This document shows, in pieces, positions 1-5,830 of a stretch of DNA of 12,317 nucleotides (position 1 is its first letter; the number at the start of each line of letters is the position of its first letter). The position numbers were made by a program, and so were the translations under genes. Origin of the DNA: an uncultured Lachnospiraceae bacterium. Lineage in GTDB: Bacteria > Bacillota > Clostridia > Lachnospirales > Lachnospiraceae. The stretch spans positions 1-12,317 of the forward strand of contig CAKRJM010000047.1 of NCBI GenBank assembly GCA_934351765.1. Reading direction: 5' to 3'. The notes beneath the pieces are model-generated. The model did not search any database, was not told where the DNA came from, and was given only the letters and a program-made list of their open reading frames with translations.

Positions 1-1
1 T

Positions 2-82
2 ATCTCCACCGGCGGCGGCGCTTCCCTGGAATTCCTGGAAGGCAAAGAACTGCCCGGCGTAGCGGCTGCGAACGATAGATAA
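2..82 (+). CDS. pgk: Phosphoglycerate kinase, C-terminal end (partial)
   Basis: Only the last 26 codons and the TAA stop are in the window; the gene begins upstream of the left edge. The peptide starts ISTGGGASLEFLEGKELPGV and ends AAANDR. This is the highly conserved C-terminus of phosphoglycerate kinase: the glycine-rich GGGAS stretch belongs to the nucleotide-binding domain, and the 'LEGKELPGV' tail is nearly invariant in bacteria. The cytosolic enzyme transfers the phosphate of 1,3-bisphosphoglycerate to ADP, giving 3-phosphoglycerate and ATP. It is followed in the same direction by tpiA, the usual clostridial gap-pgk-tpi order, but across an unusually structured 222-nt spacer. The family is certain from the motif; nothing can be said about the rest of the protein. 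Confidence 0.95.
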   Translation: MSTGGGASLEFLEGKELPGVAAANDR

Positions 83-256
83 GCCGAAGAAACAAAAGGA
101 AGCGCGAGCAAAGCGAGCATTTACTTTTGTCTGAGGCTTATCACGACAGAACCGGCAAGCGCGTAAGCGCGGGATCCGCGTAAAGCGGATTGGTTCTGGA
201 GTTGAAAACCAGCTCTCCGCCCTCAGCGAGGCGAAGCAAGCGCCAGGGCAGGAGAG
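79..256. repeat. Cluster of nested inverted repeats filling the pgk-tpiA spacer
   Basis: Three successive fold units lie between pgk and tpiA. Unit 1: ATAAGCC (79-85, overlapping the pgk stop) faces GGCTTAT (135-141), with a second pair inside, ACAAAAG (92-98) and CTTTTGT (124-130). Unit 2: CAGAACC (147-153) faces GGTTCTG (192-198) and encloses two short hairpins, GCGC-GTAA-GCGC (159-170, a GNRA-type loop) and ATCCGC-GTAAA-GCGGAT (174-190). This is the layout of a three-way junction. Unit 3: CTCTCCGCCCT (213-223) faces AGGGCAGGAGAG (245-256) with one bulged base, and encloses GGCG (230-233) facing CGCC (241-244). No U-tract follows any stem, so a simple terminator is unlikely. It could be an RNA element between cotranscribed genes or a REP-like interspersed repeat. 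Confidence 0.7.
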
Positions 257-290
257 GATACCCGACGAAGAAACAATCATTATCAAATAT

Positions 291-296
291 AGGAGA
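291..296 (+). promoter_or_regulatory. Ribosome binding site of tpiA
   Basis: AGGAGA lies 8 nt before the tpiA ATG at 305 and fixes that start codon. No convincing sigma-A promoter is visible between the repeat cluster and this site, so tpiA is probably read through from pgk. Confidence 0.75.
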
Positions 297-304
297 ACAA
301 AATA

Positions 305-1054
305 ATGGCAAGAAAGAAAATTATCGCTGGCAACTGGAAAATGAACATGACTCCCAGCCAGGCAGTAGAACTGATCAACACCTTAAAGCCCCTGGTACAG
401 ACAGAAGAAGCAGACGTTGTATTCTGCGTACCTGCGATCGATATCATCCCTGCAATCGAGGCTGCAAAGGGAACCAACATCCAGATCGGTGCTGAGAATA
501 TGTACTTCGAGGAGAAGGGCGCTTTCACCGGCGAGATCTCCCCTGCAATGCTGACAGATGTAGGCGTTAAGTATGTGATCATCGGACATTCTGAGAGAAG
601 ACAGTATTTCGCTGAGACAAACGAGACTGTAAACAAGAAGGTTCTGAAGGCATTTGAGCATGGCATTACTCCCATTGTATGCTGCGGCGAGACTCTGGAG
701 CAGAGAGAGCAGGGCGTAACCATGGACTTCATCCGTCAGCAGGTTAAGATTGCTTTCCTCGGCGTAACCGCTGAGCAGGCAAAAACTGCAGTTATCGCTT
801 ATGAGCCCATCTGGGCAATCGGAACCGGCAAGACTGCTACAACTGAGCAGGCTGAGGAGGTTTGCTGCGGTATCCGTAAGTGCATTGCTGAGATCTATGA
901 TGAAGCAACTGCAGAAGCAATCCGTATCCAGTACGGCGGAAGCGTAAATCCCAAGACTGCTCCCGAACTGTTTGTTCAGGCAGACATCGATGGCGGCCTG
1001 GTAGGCGGCGCAGCTCTTAAAGCTGATTTTGGCCAGATCGTAAACTGGAAGTAA
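305..1054 (+). CDS. tpiA: Triosephosphate isomerase
   Basis: This cytosolic enzyme interconverts dihydroxyacetone phosphate and glyceraldehyde 3-phosphate. The protein has 249 residues, a normal TIM length. The substrate-binding GNWKMN motif is at residues 9-14 (Asn10, Lys12), and the electrophilic His95 sits in IIGHSERR (92-99). The catalytic base Glu167 is in [14 protein letters not shown], which runs into flexible loop 6 at about 168-178. The phosphate-gripping IQYGGSV is at 208-214, and the C-terminal GLVGGAAL at 231-238. All expected catalytic residues are present. An AGGAGA box 8 nt upstream supports this start. It follows pgk in the same direction and is closed by a strong hairpin at 1096-1137. 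gpmI, often the next gene in clostridial glycolytic operons, appears only 7.9 kb downstream. Confidence 0.98.
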   Translation: MARKKIIAGNWKMNMTPSQAVELINTLKPLVQTEEADVVFCVPAIDIIPAIEAAKGTNIQIGAENMYFEEKGAFTGEISPAMLTDVGVKYVIIGHSERRQYFAETNETVNKKVLKAFEHGITPIVCCGETLEQREQGVTMDFIRQQVKIAFLGVTAEQAKTAVIAYEPIWAIGTGKTATTEQAEEVCCGIRKCIAEIYDEATAEAIRIQYGGSVNPKTAPELFVQADIDGGLVGGAALKADFGQIVNWK

Positions 1055-1095
1055 AATCCATCAGGAATCAGCGTAAGCAATTACAAAGAGAGAAA

Positions 1096-1137
1096 ACACG
1101 AGGCGGTGTATCCCGAATGGGAGACACCGCCTCGTGT
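1096..1137. terminator. Bidirectional hairpin terminator between tpiA and the GntR gene
   Basis: A 14-bp perfect stem, ACACGAGGCGGTGT (1096-1109) facing ACACCGCCTCGTGT (1124-1137), has an inner CCC/GGG extension (1112-1114 and 1119-1121). Two convergent genes end on either side. On the plus strand the stem is followed by GCGTTAAAA, a poor U-tract. On the minus strand it is followed by TTTTCTCTCTTT, a good U-rich tail. It should therefore terminate the regulator gene well and tpiA at least partly. Confidence 0.85.
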
Positions 1138-1160
1138 GCGTTAAAAGGTATTTGTAAGAA

Positions 1161-1787
1161 TCATATGCTGATAATATCCGCGCGGAGTAATCGTAAAGCC
1201 CGATCCATCTGGTTTTCCTGGATGGCTTCCAGAATGGGGCCGTGAAATGCGGGAAAATCATGGAAGATGTGGGAGTGCCATTCGTTCCAGCGGGCCTGGG
1301 CATAAGCCCGTGTCTGCATGGACATGGCAGAACGGAGATTATTGTAGGCGTACTGGTTTCCGTAGATCTCAAAAAATGCCAGATGGAACCGCAGGTTGTT
1401 GTTCCAGTTGGTAATGGCATCACCGGCCTTCTTCTGTTCCAAGTCTTCCTGTACCATGGCAGAAAGACGTTCTATCGCATCGGGGGTCAGCTTTCGCCAG
1501 TATTCCTGCATGAAGCCGCATTCTAACACGCTTCGGTAGGCTTTAACGTTGGCAACATCCGTATCGGTGACGGGTGTGATTTTGTAGCCGTAGTAGGGGA
1601 TGCTGTAAAGTACCTTTTCGTTACATAACTCAATGAGGGCTTCCCGGACGGGAGCACGGCTTACGCTGAATTTTTCCATCAATCCCTTTTCATTTATGAC
1701 CTGATCGGAGGGATAGACACCGATGATAATGTCGTTAAGGATCGAAGTGTAAATCTGATTTTTTAAACTAGTATTATTAGTGTTCAT
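1161..1787 (-). CDS. GntR-family (FadR/FCD subfamily) transcriptional regulator
   Basis: From the ATG at 1787 the protein has 208 residues, typical of FCD-type GntR regulators. The winged helix-turn-helix covers residues 8-72, with recognition region LMEKFSVSRAPVREALIEL (36-54), the hallmark 'S.tPVREAL' pattern of the family. The C-terminal all-helical FCD ligand domain spans about 80-205, shown by YRSVLE (84-89), RFHLAFFEIYGN (133-144) and HGPILEAI (182-189). I chose 1787 over an in-frame ATG at 1814 because AAGGGA lies 8 nt upstream of it, whereas the upstream ATG has no RBS and would start almost at the predicted transcript 5' end. The gene is divergent from the importer operon and probably controls it and itself in response to a substrate or metabolite. 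FCD metal-ligand positions are altered: Asn131 where Asp is usual, and Asp204 where the last His is usual. The effector is unknown. Confidence 0.9.
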   Translation of the reverse strand: MNTNNTSLKNQIYTSILNDIIIGVYPSDQVINEKGLMEKFSVSRAPVREALIELCNEKVLYSIPYYGYKITPVTDTDVANVKAYRSVLECGFMQEYWRKLTPDAIERLSAMVQEDLEQKKAGDAITNWNNNLRFHLAFFEIYGNQYAYNNLRSAMSMQTRAYAQARWNEWHSHIFHDFPAFHGPILEAIQENQMDRALRLLRADIISI

Positions 1788-1795
1788 TTGTTTTG

Positions 1796-1801
1796 TCCCT
1801 T
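1796..1801 (-). promoter_or_regulatory. Ribosome binding site deciding the GntR start
   Basis: On the minus strand AAGGGA is 8 nt before the ATG at 1787. The upstream in-frame ATG at 1814 is preceded only by A/T-rich sequence, so this site sets the 208-residue start. Confidence 0.75.
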
Positions 1802-1819
1802 CAAATGCCTGCATTTGAA
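1800..1819. promoter_or_regulatory. Perfect palindrome, candidate operator for the GntR regulator
   Basis: TTCAAATGC (1800-1808), a 2-bp CT centre, and GCATTTGAA (1811-1819) form a perfect inverted repeat. It covers the predicted minus-strand transcription start (about 1817) of the regulator, just downstream of its -10 box. That is a classic position for autorepression. A related half-site, TCAAAATGCA, lies at 1860-1869 on the divergent side. Assignment to this regulator rests on position only. Confidence 0.5.
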
Positions 1820-1823
1820 TTTT

Positions 1824-1852
1824 ATTATAACTTTTTAAATCGCGTTTGTCAA
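1824..1852 (-). promoter_or_regulatory. Sigma-A promoter of the GntR gene
   Basis: Read on the minus strand, a perfect TTGACA (-35, plus-strand 1847-1852) is followed after 17 bp by a perfect TATAAT (-10, 1824-1829). Transcription should start near 1817, giving a leader of about 30 nt before the ATG at 1787. Confidence 0.85.
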
Positions 1853-1898
1853 TTGAAAGTCAAAATGCACAAAAAGAACAAGGACGAAGTGTGCCCGT

Positions 1899-1928
1899 TT
1901 GACAAAATGATGCAGAATAAAATAAATT
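1899..1928 (+). promoter_or_regulatory. Possible second, weaker promoter of the importer operon
   Basis: TTGACA (1899-1904) is followed after 18 bp by TAAATT (1923-1928), a 4/6 match to the -10 consensus. TTGACAAA at 1899-1906 is also the inverted copy of TTTGTCAA at 1845-1852 around the divergent -35, so this segment may instead belong to an operator. Weak call. Confidence 0.3.
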
Positions 1929-1941
1929 TACCAAAAAACTA

Positions 1942-1970
1942 TTGACAAGATAATATATGACTGATATGAT
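1942..1970 (+). promoter_or_regulatory. Main sigma-A promoter of the importer-desulfidase operon
   Basis: A perfect TTGACA (1942-1947) is followed after exactly 17 bp by TATGAT (1965-1970, 5/6 match). The start should fall near 1977, leaving a purine-rich leader of about 75 nt in which I see no riboswitch fold. TATGACT at 1956-1962 and AGTTCATA at 1972-1979 are an imperfect inverted pair around the -10 box and could be a regulator contact. Confidence 0.85.
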
Positions 1971-2037
1971 TAGTTCATAAACAGTGCAGATGTTACAGAA
2001 AACGCACGAAAAAGGCAAAGAAAAAGGAAAAACGATC

Positions 2038-2044
2038 AGGAGGA
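2038..2044 (+). promoter_or_regulatory. Strong ribosome binding site of the hydrolase gene
   Basis: AGGAGGA ends 7 nt before the ATG at 2052, a near-ideal Shine-Dalgarno, and fixes that start for the first gene of the operon. Confidence 0.85.
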
Positions 2045-2051
2045 TCAGAGT

Positions 2052-2543
2052 ATGGCAATTAAGAATGTGTCTCTCGTCTATGATGAGAAAGTAAACATTA
2101 ACCGGAAAGCAATCGAGCACCGTGCAACCTGGATGGGACTTACTTACCAGGAGGGTGTAAAGGAAGGCGTTGATGCAGAGGGTATCGCAAGAAAGGCCAT
2201 CCGTGCAACAGGTCATTTCCACGGAGAAGGCTTTAAGGCAGCCTGCGAAGATCCTTCGGATTTAAGACAGTTTGAGCATGCATTCCTGGATGATCTTGGA
2301 AAATCCACATTCCAGATGGATGTAACGGAGTGTACAAAAGATGATCTGAAGATTGAATTCCATTATTGCCCCTTACTGGCGGCATGGAAGAAACAGGGCA
2401 TTGATGATGAAACATGTGCAAAGCTCTGTGATATGGCAATGGACGGTGACAGAGGAATTGCAGAGTCCATGGGACTTACCCTGGATCTGACTGACACCAT
2501 TGCGAAAGGATGTCCGGTATGCAAGCTTCACTTCCATAAATAA
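2052..2543 (+). CDS. L-2-amino-thiazoline-4-carboxylate (ATC) hydrolase-like protein
   Basis: This 163-residue soluble protein has no signal peptide or membrane segment. It resembles the small Firmicute proteins assigned to the ATC hydrolase family (Pfam PF14196). The recognisable features are the conserved FHYCPLLAAWKK block (103-114), the LCDMAMDGDRGIAE stretch (125-138) and the C-terminal CPVC (154-157). Seven Cys (65, 94, 106, 122, 126, 154, 157) and several His (55, 57, 75, 104, 160, 162) could supply catalytic or metal-binding residues. In Pseudomonas, ATC hydrolase converts the thiazoline to N-carbamoyl-cysteine on the way to L-cysteine. Clostridial members are mostly assigned by homology only, so the true substrate here is uncertain. 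It is the first gene of an operon with a LIV-type importer and a cysteine desulfidase, a context that suits a role in releasing cysteine. A second-step carbamoylase is not in the window. Confidence 0.65.
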   Translation: MAIKNVSLVYDEKVNINRKAIEHRATWMGLTYQEGVKEGVDAEGIARKAIRATGHFHGEGFKAACEDPSDLRQFEHAFLDDLGKSTFQMDVTECTKDDLKIEFHYCPLLAAWKKQGIDDETCAKLCDMAMDGDRGIAESMGLTLDLTDTIAKGCPVCKLHFHK

Positions 2544-2547
2544 GAAG

Positions 2548-2584
2548 TATAATGGAAGAATGAGACGAGCATGCTCACATTATA
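2548..2584 (+). other. Intercistronic hairpin upstream of the solute-binding gene
   Basis: TATAATG (2548-2554) pairs with CATTATA (2578-2584). Inside it TGAG (2561-2564) pairs with CTCA (2574-2577), with a six-base bulge on the 5' side. There is no U-tract. It sits just before the RBS of the lipoprotein gene and is more likely an mRNA processing or stability element than a terminator. Confidence 0.5.
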
Positions 2585-2602
2585 AAAAAGGGAGGTAGAA
2601 AC

Positions 2603-3853
2603 ATGAAAAAACAGGTTTTAGCACTTTCTCTTTCCGTTGTAATGGCTGTATCTGCATTAGCTGGATGCGGTTCCAAGAACGAGAAAGAGACAACCGCTGC
2701 CGGAACAAAGGCAGCTGAAGAGACAAAGGCTGGAGAAACAAAGGCAGACGACAGCAAGGAAACAAAGGCAGCTGCAAGCGGTGATTTCAAGGGTACCATT
2801 AAGTTAGGCGGCCTGGCACCTCTGACCGGCAACTACGCTGAGTACGGCAAGGGCTTTGATATCGGCTTTAACAAAGCAATCGAGGAGATCAATGCTGCCG
2901 GCGGCGCAAACGGCTACAAACTGGAAATTGATATCAAGGATACCCAGGGTGATGCGGTTACATCTTCCACAATGGCAACTGACTTTGCTGAGAACGATGA
3001 AATTATGGCAATCCTCGGTGACTTCACATCCGGTGCCTGCAAGGCAAACGCAGAGATCTGCGACCGTTACGGAATCACTCAGTTAAGCCCTACGGCATCT
3101 GCACCTGATTACGCTTCCATGAGCAAGTACTGCTTCGGTATCATGGGACGTCAGGATGCTGAGGCTCCTTACCTGGCAAAGTACATCCTTGGCAAATACC
3201 TTGGAGTAAAGAAGGTAGCTGTTATCCGTGTGGACAGTGACTGGGGTCAGTCCTGCTACGATAACTTCCTTCCTGCAGCAGAGGCTGAGGGCCTGGAAGT
3301 AACTGTTGAGAAGTATGCTTCCGGTGAGAAGGACTTCAGTGCTCTGATCACCAAGATGCAGTCCGTAAATCCCGATGTTCTGGTTGTTATGGATCAGGGC
3401 GATGCAGTTGCTCAGGTATTCAACCAGGCAGATGCTGCAGGCTGGGAGATCAAGCATGTTGCTTTAGGGCCTGGAACCTCTGAGCAGGTTGCTAAGCAGT
3501 TAACCGATCAGAACAATCTGATCGTAACCTCTCCGTTCTTCTTTGACCCGAACGATGCAGAGCTGACTGCTTGGGCAAAATGGTTCGAAGGTGAAGCAGG
3601 ATTCGCTCCTACTATCCACCCTGCATGCGCTTACGACTGTGTATACCTGATCGCTGAGGCAATCAAGTCCATCGGCGATGGCGAGATCACTCGTGATGCA
3701 ATCCGTGATGCACTTGCAAACCTGCCTACCTACACCGGCGTTACCGGCGAGATCAAGTTTACCGAAGATGGCGACATCAACCGTAACTACATGATCTGTG
3801 GTGTTAAGGACGGCGAATGGACCGTACTGGAAGGCTTTGACTATTCCAAGTAA
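2603..3853 (+). CDS. LIV-type ABC transporter substrate-binding lipoprotein
   Basis: This is the extracellular solute receptor of the ABC importer encoded downstream. The 416-residue precursor begins MKKQ, followed by a hydrophobic signal (about 5-18) and lipobox LAGC (19-22), so Cys22 should be lipidated and anchor it to the membrane. A low-complexity linker with repeated ETKA units spans about 28-58. A periplasmic-binding fold type I domain (Peripla_BP_6, LivK/LivJ-like) then runs from about 65 to 410. Typical motifs are LGGLAPLTGNYAEYGKG (68-84), the EEINAAGGANGYKLEI stretch (94-109), ILGDFTSG (137-144) and SPTASAPDY (162-170). GGGAGG spaced 7 nt before ATG supports the start. Family members bind branched-chain amino acids, amides, urea or aromatic compounds, so the ligand cannot be read from sequence. 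The operon suggests an amino-acid-like, possibly sulfur-containing, compound. Confidence 0.92.
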   Translation: MKKQVLALSLSVVMAVSALAGCGSKNEKETTAAGTKAAEETKAGETKADDSKETKAAASGDFKGTIKLGGLAPLTGNYAEYGKGFDIGFNKAIEEINAAGGANGYKLEIDIKDTQGDAVTSSTMATDFAENDEIMAILGDFTSGACKANAEICDRYGITQLSPTASAPDYASMSKYCFGIMGRQDAEAPYLAKYILGKYLGVKKVAVIRVDSDWGQSCYDNFLPAAEAEGLEVTVEKYASGEKDFSALITKMQSVNPDVLVVMDQGDAVAQVFNQADAAGWEIKHVALGPGTSEQVAKQLTDQNNLIVTSPFFFDPNDAELTAWAKWFEGEAGFAPTIHPACAYDCVYLIAEAIKSIGDGEITRDAIRDALANLPTYTGVTGEIKFTEDGDINRNYMICGVKDGEWTVLEGFDYSK

Positions 3854-3887
3854 GAAAACGATCAGTAAAAATCATTGAACAAGAAGC

Positions 3888-3923
3888 GGGGCGGCGTGAG
3901 CAATTTCGCCGTCCCCTCTTTCG
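3888..3923 (+). terminator. Attenuator or processing hairpin after the binding-protein gene
   Basis: GGGGCGGCG (3888-3896) pairs with CGCCGTCCCC (3907-3916) with one bulged base, followed by the pyrimidine-rich TCTTTCG. The weak U-tract suggests partial termination or 3'-end protection. This would leave the receptor mRNA more abundant than that of the downstream permeases, the usual stoichiometry for ABC importers. Confidence 0.6.
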
Positions 3924-3938
3924 TAATGGAGGAAGAGC

Positions 3939-4826
3939 ATGGGATATATTCTCAATCAGCTCCTTAACGGAATCTGCCAGGGTTCAATTTACGCGCTGAT
4001 GGCCATTGGTTATTCCGTTATCGTAGGCGTAGTAGGTATGGTAACCTTCACATACGGCGAGGTTATGATGATAGGTGCCTTCTCTGCATATTATATTTTC
4101 CAGGGAGTGGGAAACAATCTTCCGCTCGCAATTCTGGCAGCCTTTGTAGGCTCCTTTATAATCGGTATTGTGATTTATAAGCTGTGCTATGAGCGTTTCT
4201 TCAATGCTCCCCGGCATATTTCCCTTTTATGTACCATCGGAATCAGTATGCTGTTAAAGAACCTGGCTCAGATCGTGTTTGGACCTGAAACAAAGCCGGT
4301 TTTGAACATCATTGATAATAAGACGTTTAATATCAACCTTTTTGGAGCAGTGTTAAACATCAAGCTCCTTCAGATCGTAATTATTATTCTGGTAATCGTA
4401 CTGGCTGTGGCCTTGACTCTGTTCTTTAACAAGACCAAGTGGGGCGTTATGCTTCGTGCAGTCAGCCAGAATAAGGATGCTTCCTATTTAATGGGTATCA
4501 ACGTGAAGCGGACAGCGCTTCTCGGAAACTGTATCGGCTGCGGCTTTGGTGGTATCGCAGGTATCCTGCTTTCCATTTACTATTATTCCGTATCTGCAAC
4601 CATGGGCTCCAGCTACAGTATGAAGGCATTCGCAGCTTCCGTACTTGGTGGTCTGGTTGACATCCGGTTCTCTGCCCTTGGCGGTCTGTGCATCGGTATT
4701 ATCGAGAACCTTGGTATTGTTGCAAGTGCAGCCGTGTTCCGTGATGTATTCGCGTTCGCATTCCTGATCCTTGTACTGTTATTCAGACCTCAGGGATTCG
4801 TAAGCAAGAAGGGGGCGAGAGTATAA
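3939..4826 (+). CDS. livH: LIV-type ABC transporter permease (LivH-like)
   Basis: This 295-residue integral membrane protein is one of the two channel subunits of the importer. Hydrophobic segments are visible at about 10-33, 42-58, 61-82, 93-113, 143-163, 191-213, 229-260 and 268-283. The N-terminal VGMVTFTYGEVMMIGAF (32-48) matches the LivH pattern 'nfahGel.mlGA'. The cytoplasmic coupling-loop region GVMLRAVSQNKDASYLMGIN (169-188) should contact the ATPases. AASVLGGLVDIRFSALGG (232-249) and the RPQGFV ending (283-288) are also family traits. GGAGG lies 6 nt before ATG. The stop overlaps the next start by one base (TAATG), so translation of the two permeases is coupled. The symbol denotes family resemblance; leucine transport is not implied. 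Confidence 0.93.
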   Translation: MGYILNQLLNGICQGSIYALMAIGYSVIVGVVGMVTFTYGEVMMIGAFSAYYIFQGVGNNLPLAILAAFVGSFIIGIVIYKLCYERFFNAPRHISLLCTIGISMLLKNLAQIVFGPETKPVLNIIDNKTFNINLFGAVLNIKLLQIVIIILVIVLAVALTLFFNKTKWGVMLRAVSQNKDASYLMGINVKRTALLGNCIGCGFGGIAGILLSIYYYSVSATMGSSYSMKAFAASVLGGLVDIRFSALGGLCIGIIENLGIVASAAVFRDVFAFAFLILVLLFRPQGFVSKKGARV

Positions 4827-5830
4827 TGCAGAAAATAAAAGAATTTTACAGCAAGTACAAAGTGTGGGTTCTGCTCGCTCTGTTTGTGGTCATGGCGATT
4901 CTGCCCTTTGTGATTAAGAAGACCCTTTATATCCGTTACTTATGCAATATTATGATGTATGCAACTCTGGCCGGTTCCCTGAATGCGATCAATGGATACA
5001 GCGGACAGATGTGTCTCGGACAGGCAGGCTTCTTCGCTATCGGCGCATATACCGGTGCAGCTCTTTCCAAGAATTTCGGAATCAGCTTCTGGCTTCTGCT
5101 GCTCGTCGGCGGTATCCTGGCTATGCTGGTCGGCTTCATCGTAAGTCTTCCGACGCTGAGACTGAACGGAATTTACTTATCCATCACAACGCTGGGAGCA
5201 TCGGAAATCATCCGTATTATTGCCCAGACCTGGACACCGGTTACCGGCGGTTCCCTCGGTATCAAGCAGATCCCCTATCCGTCCTTCTTCGGTCTGGATC
5301 TGTTCAAGCCGAAATATTATTACTTCATCTTCTTATTCTTACTGGTTCTGTTCCTGTTCGTGACAAACCGTGTACTTAAGTCCCGTGTGGGCCGTGCATG
5401 GATGTCGATCCGTGAGGATCAGATCGCAGCAAAGTCTCTTGGTGTTGAGACAAGCTTTTATAAGTCTGCAAACTTTATGTACGGAGCATTCTGGGCAGGC
5501 GTGATCGGCGTTGCCTATGCACCGTTTGTAAACTACATTGAGGCTTCTCAGTTCACCACCGATGCCGGATTCAATGTACTGGCTATGGTTGTTCTTGGTG
5601 GACAGGGTACGCTTGCAGGACCGATCCTTGGTGCAGCGGTTGTTACCGTGTTGACTGAGGCCCTTCGTTTCCTGGAAAGCTGGAGATATGTGATCTATGC
5701 AATTCTCATCATCGCAATGATGTGGATCCGTCCTCAGGGTCTGATCGGTGCCTCCAAGTCTATGCTGGCAGGCGGCAAGATCAAGATGAAAGAGGAAAAA
5801 GCAAAGAAGACAGAAGGAGGAAAGGCATAA
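4826..5830 (+). CDS. livM: LIV-type ABC transporter permease (LivM-like)
   Basis: This is the second channel subunit, 334 residues. A short basic N-terminus precedes a hydrophobic segment at 12-31. NGYSGQMCLGQAGFFAIGAYTGA (56-78) is the signature of LivM proteins. Further membrane segments lie at about 87-108, 164-180, 217-232, 250-276 and 287-302. The coupling-loop region GRAWMSIREDQIAAKSLGV (189-207) and the VVLGGQGTLAGPILGA block (255-270) are typical, as is IRPQGLIG (301-308). The last 20 or so residues form a Lys-rich cytoplasmic tail. The start shares one base with the LivH stop, and the stop shares one base with the LivG start (TAATG both times). This tight packing indicates coupled translation of the membrane-ATPase core. 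Confidence 0.93.
   Translation: MQKIKEFYSKYKVWVLLALFVVMAILPFVIKKTLYIRYLCNIMMYATLAGSLNAINGYSGQMCLGQAGFFAIGAYTGAALSKNFGISFWLLLLVGGILAMLVGFIVSLPTLRLNGIYLSITTLGASEIIRIIAQTWTPVTGGSLGIKQIPYPSFFGLDLFKPKYYYFIFLFLLVLFLFVTNRVLKSRVGRAWMSIREDQIAAKSLGVETSFYKSANFMYGAFWAGVIGVAYAPFVNYIEASQFTTDAGFNVLAMVVLGGQGTLAGPILGAAVVTVLTEALRFLESWRYVIYAILIIAMMWIRPQGLIGASKSMLAGGKIKMKEEKAKKTEGGKA
5814..5820 (+). promoter_or_regulatory. Ribosome binding site deciding the LivG start
   Basis: AAGGAGG inside the LivM tail lies 9 nt before the ATG at 5830. It supports that start over an in-frame ATG at 5722, whose extra 36 residues are a frame-shifted copy of the LivM coding sequence. Confidence 0.8.

Noticed and set aside
190..495. 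101-codon frame overlapping the pgk-tpiA spacer and the start of tpiA
   Set aside because: Arg-rich, no RBS, and most of it is the tpiA coding sequence in another frame; the spacer is better explained by inverted repeats.
1788..1814. Upstream ATG at 1814 as the start of the GntR regulator
   Set aside because: No ribosome binding site, almost at the predicted transcript 5' end and inside the palindrome; the ATG at 1787 has a well-spaced AAGGGA.
1977..2051. Possible riboswitch or T-box in the importer operon leader
   Set aside because: The leader of about 75 nt is purine-rich and unstructured, with no T-box motif, S-box-like fold or terminator.
5722..5829. In-frame upstream extension of the LivG reading frame
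   Set aside because: It lies wholly inside livM in another frame, its residues are unlike any ABC ATPase N-terminus, and the ATG at 5830 has an AAGGAGG site and couples to the livM stop.
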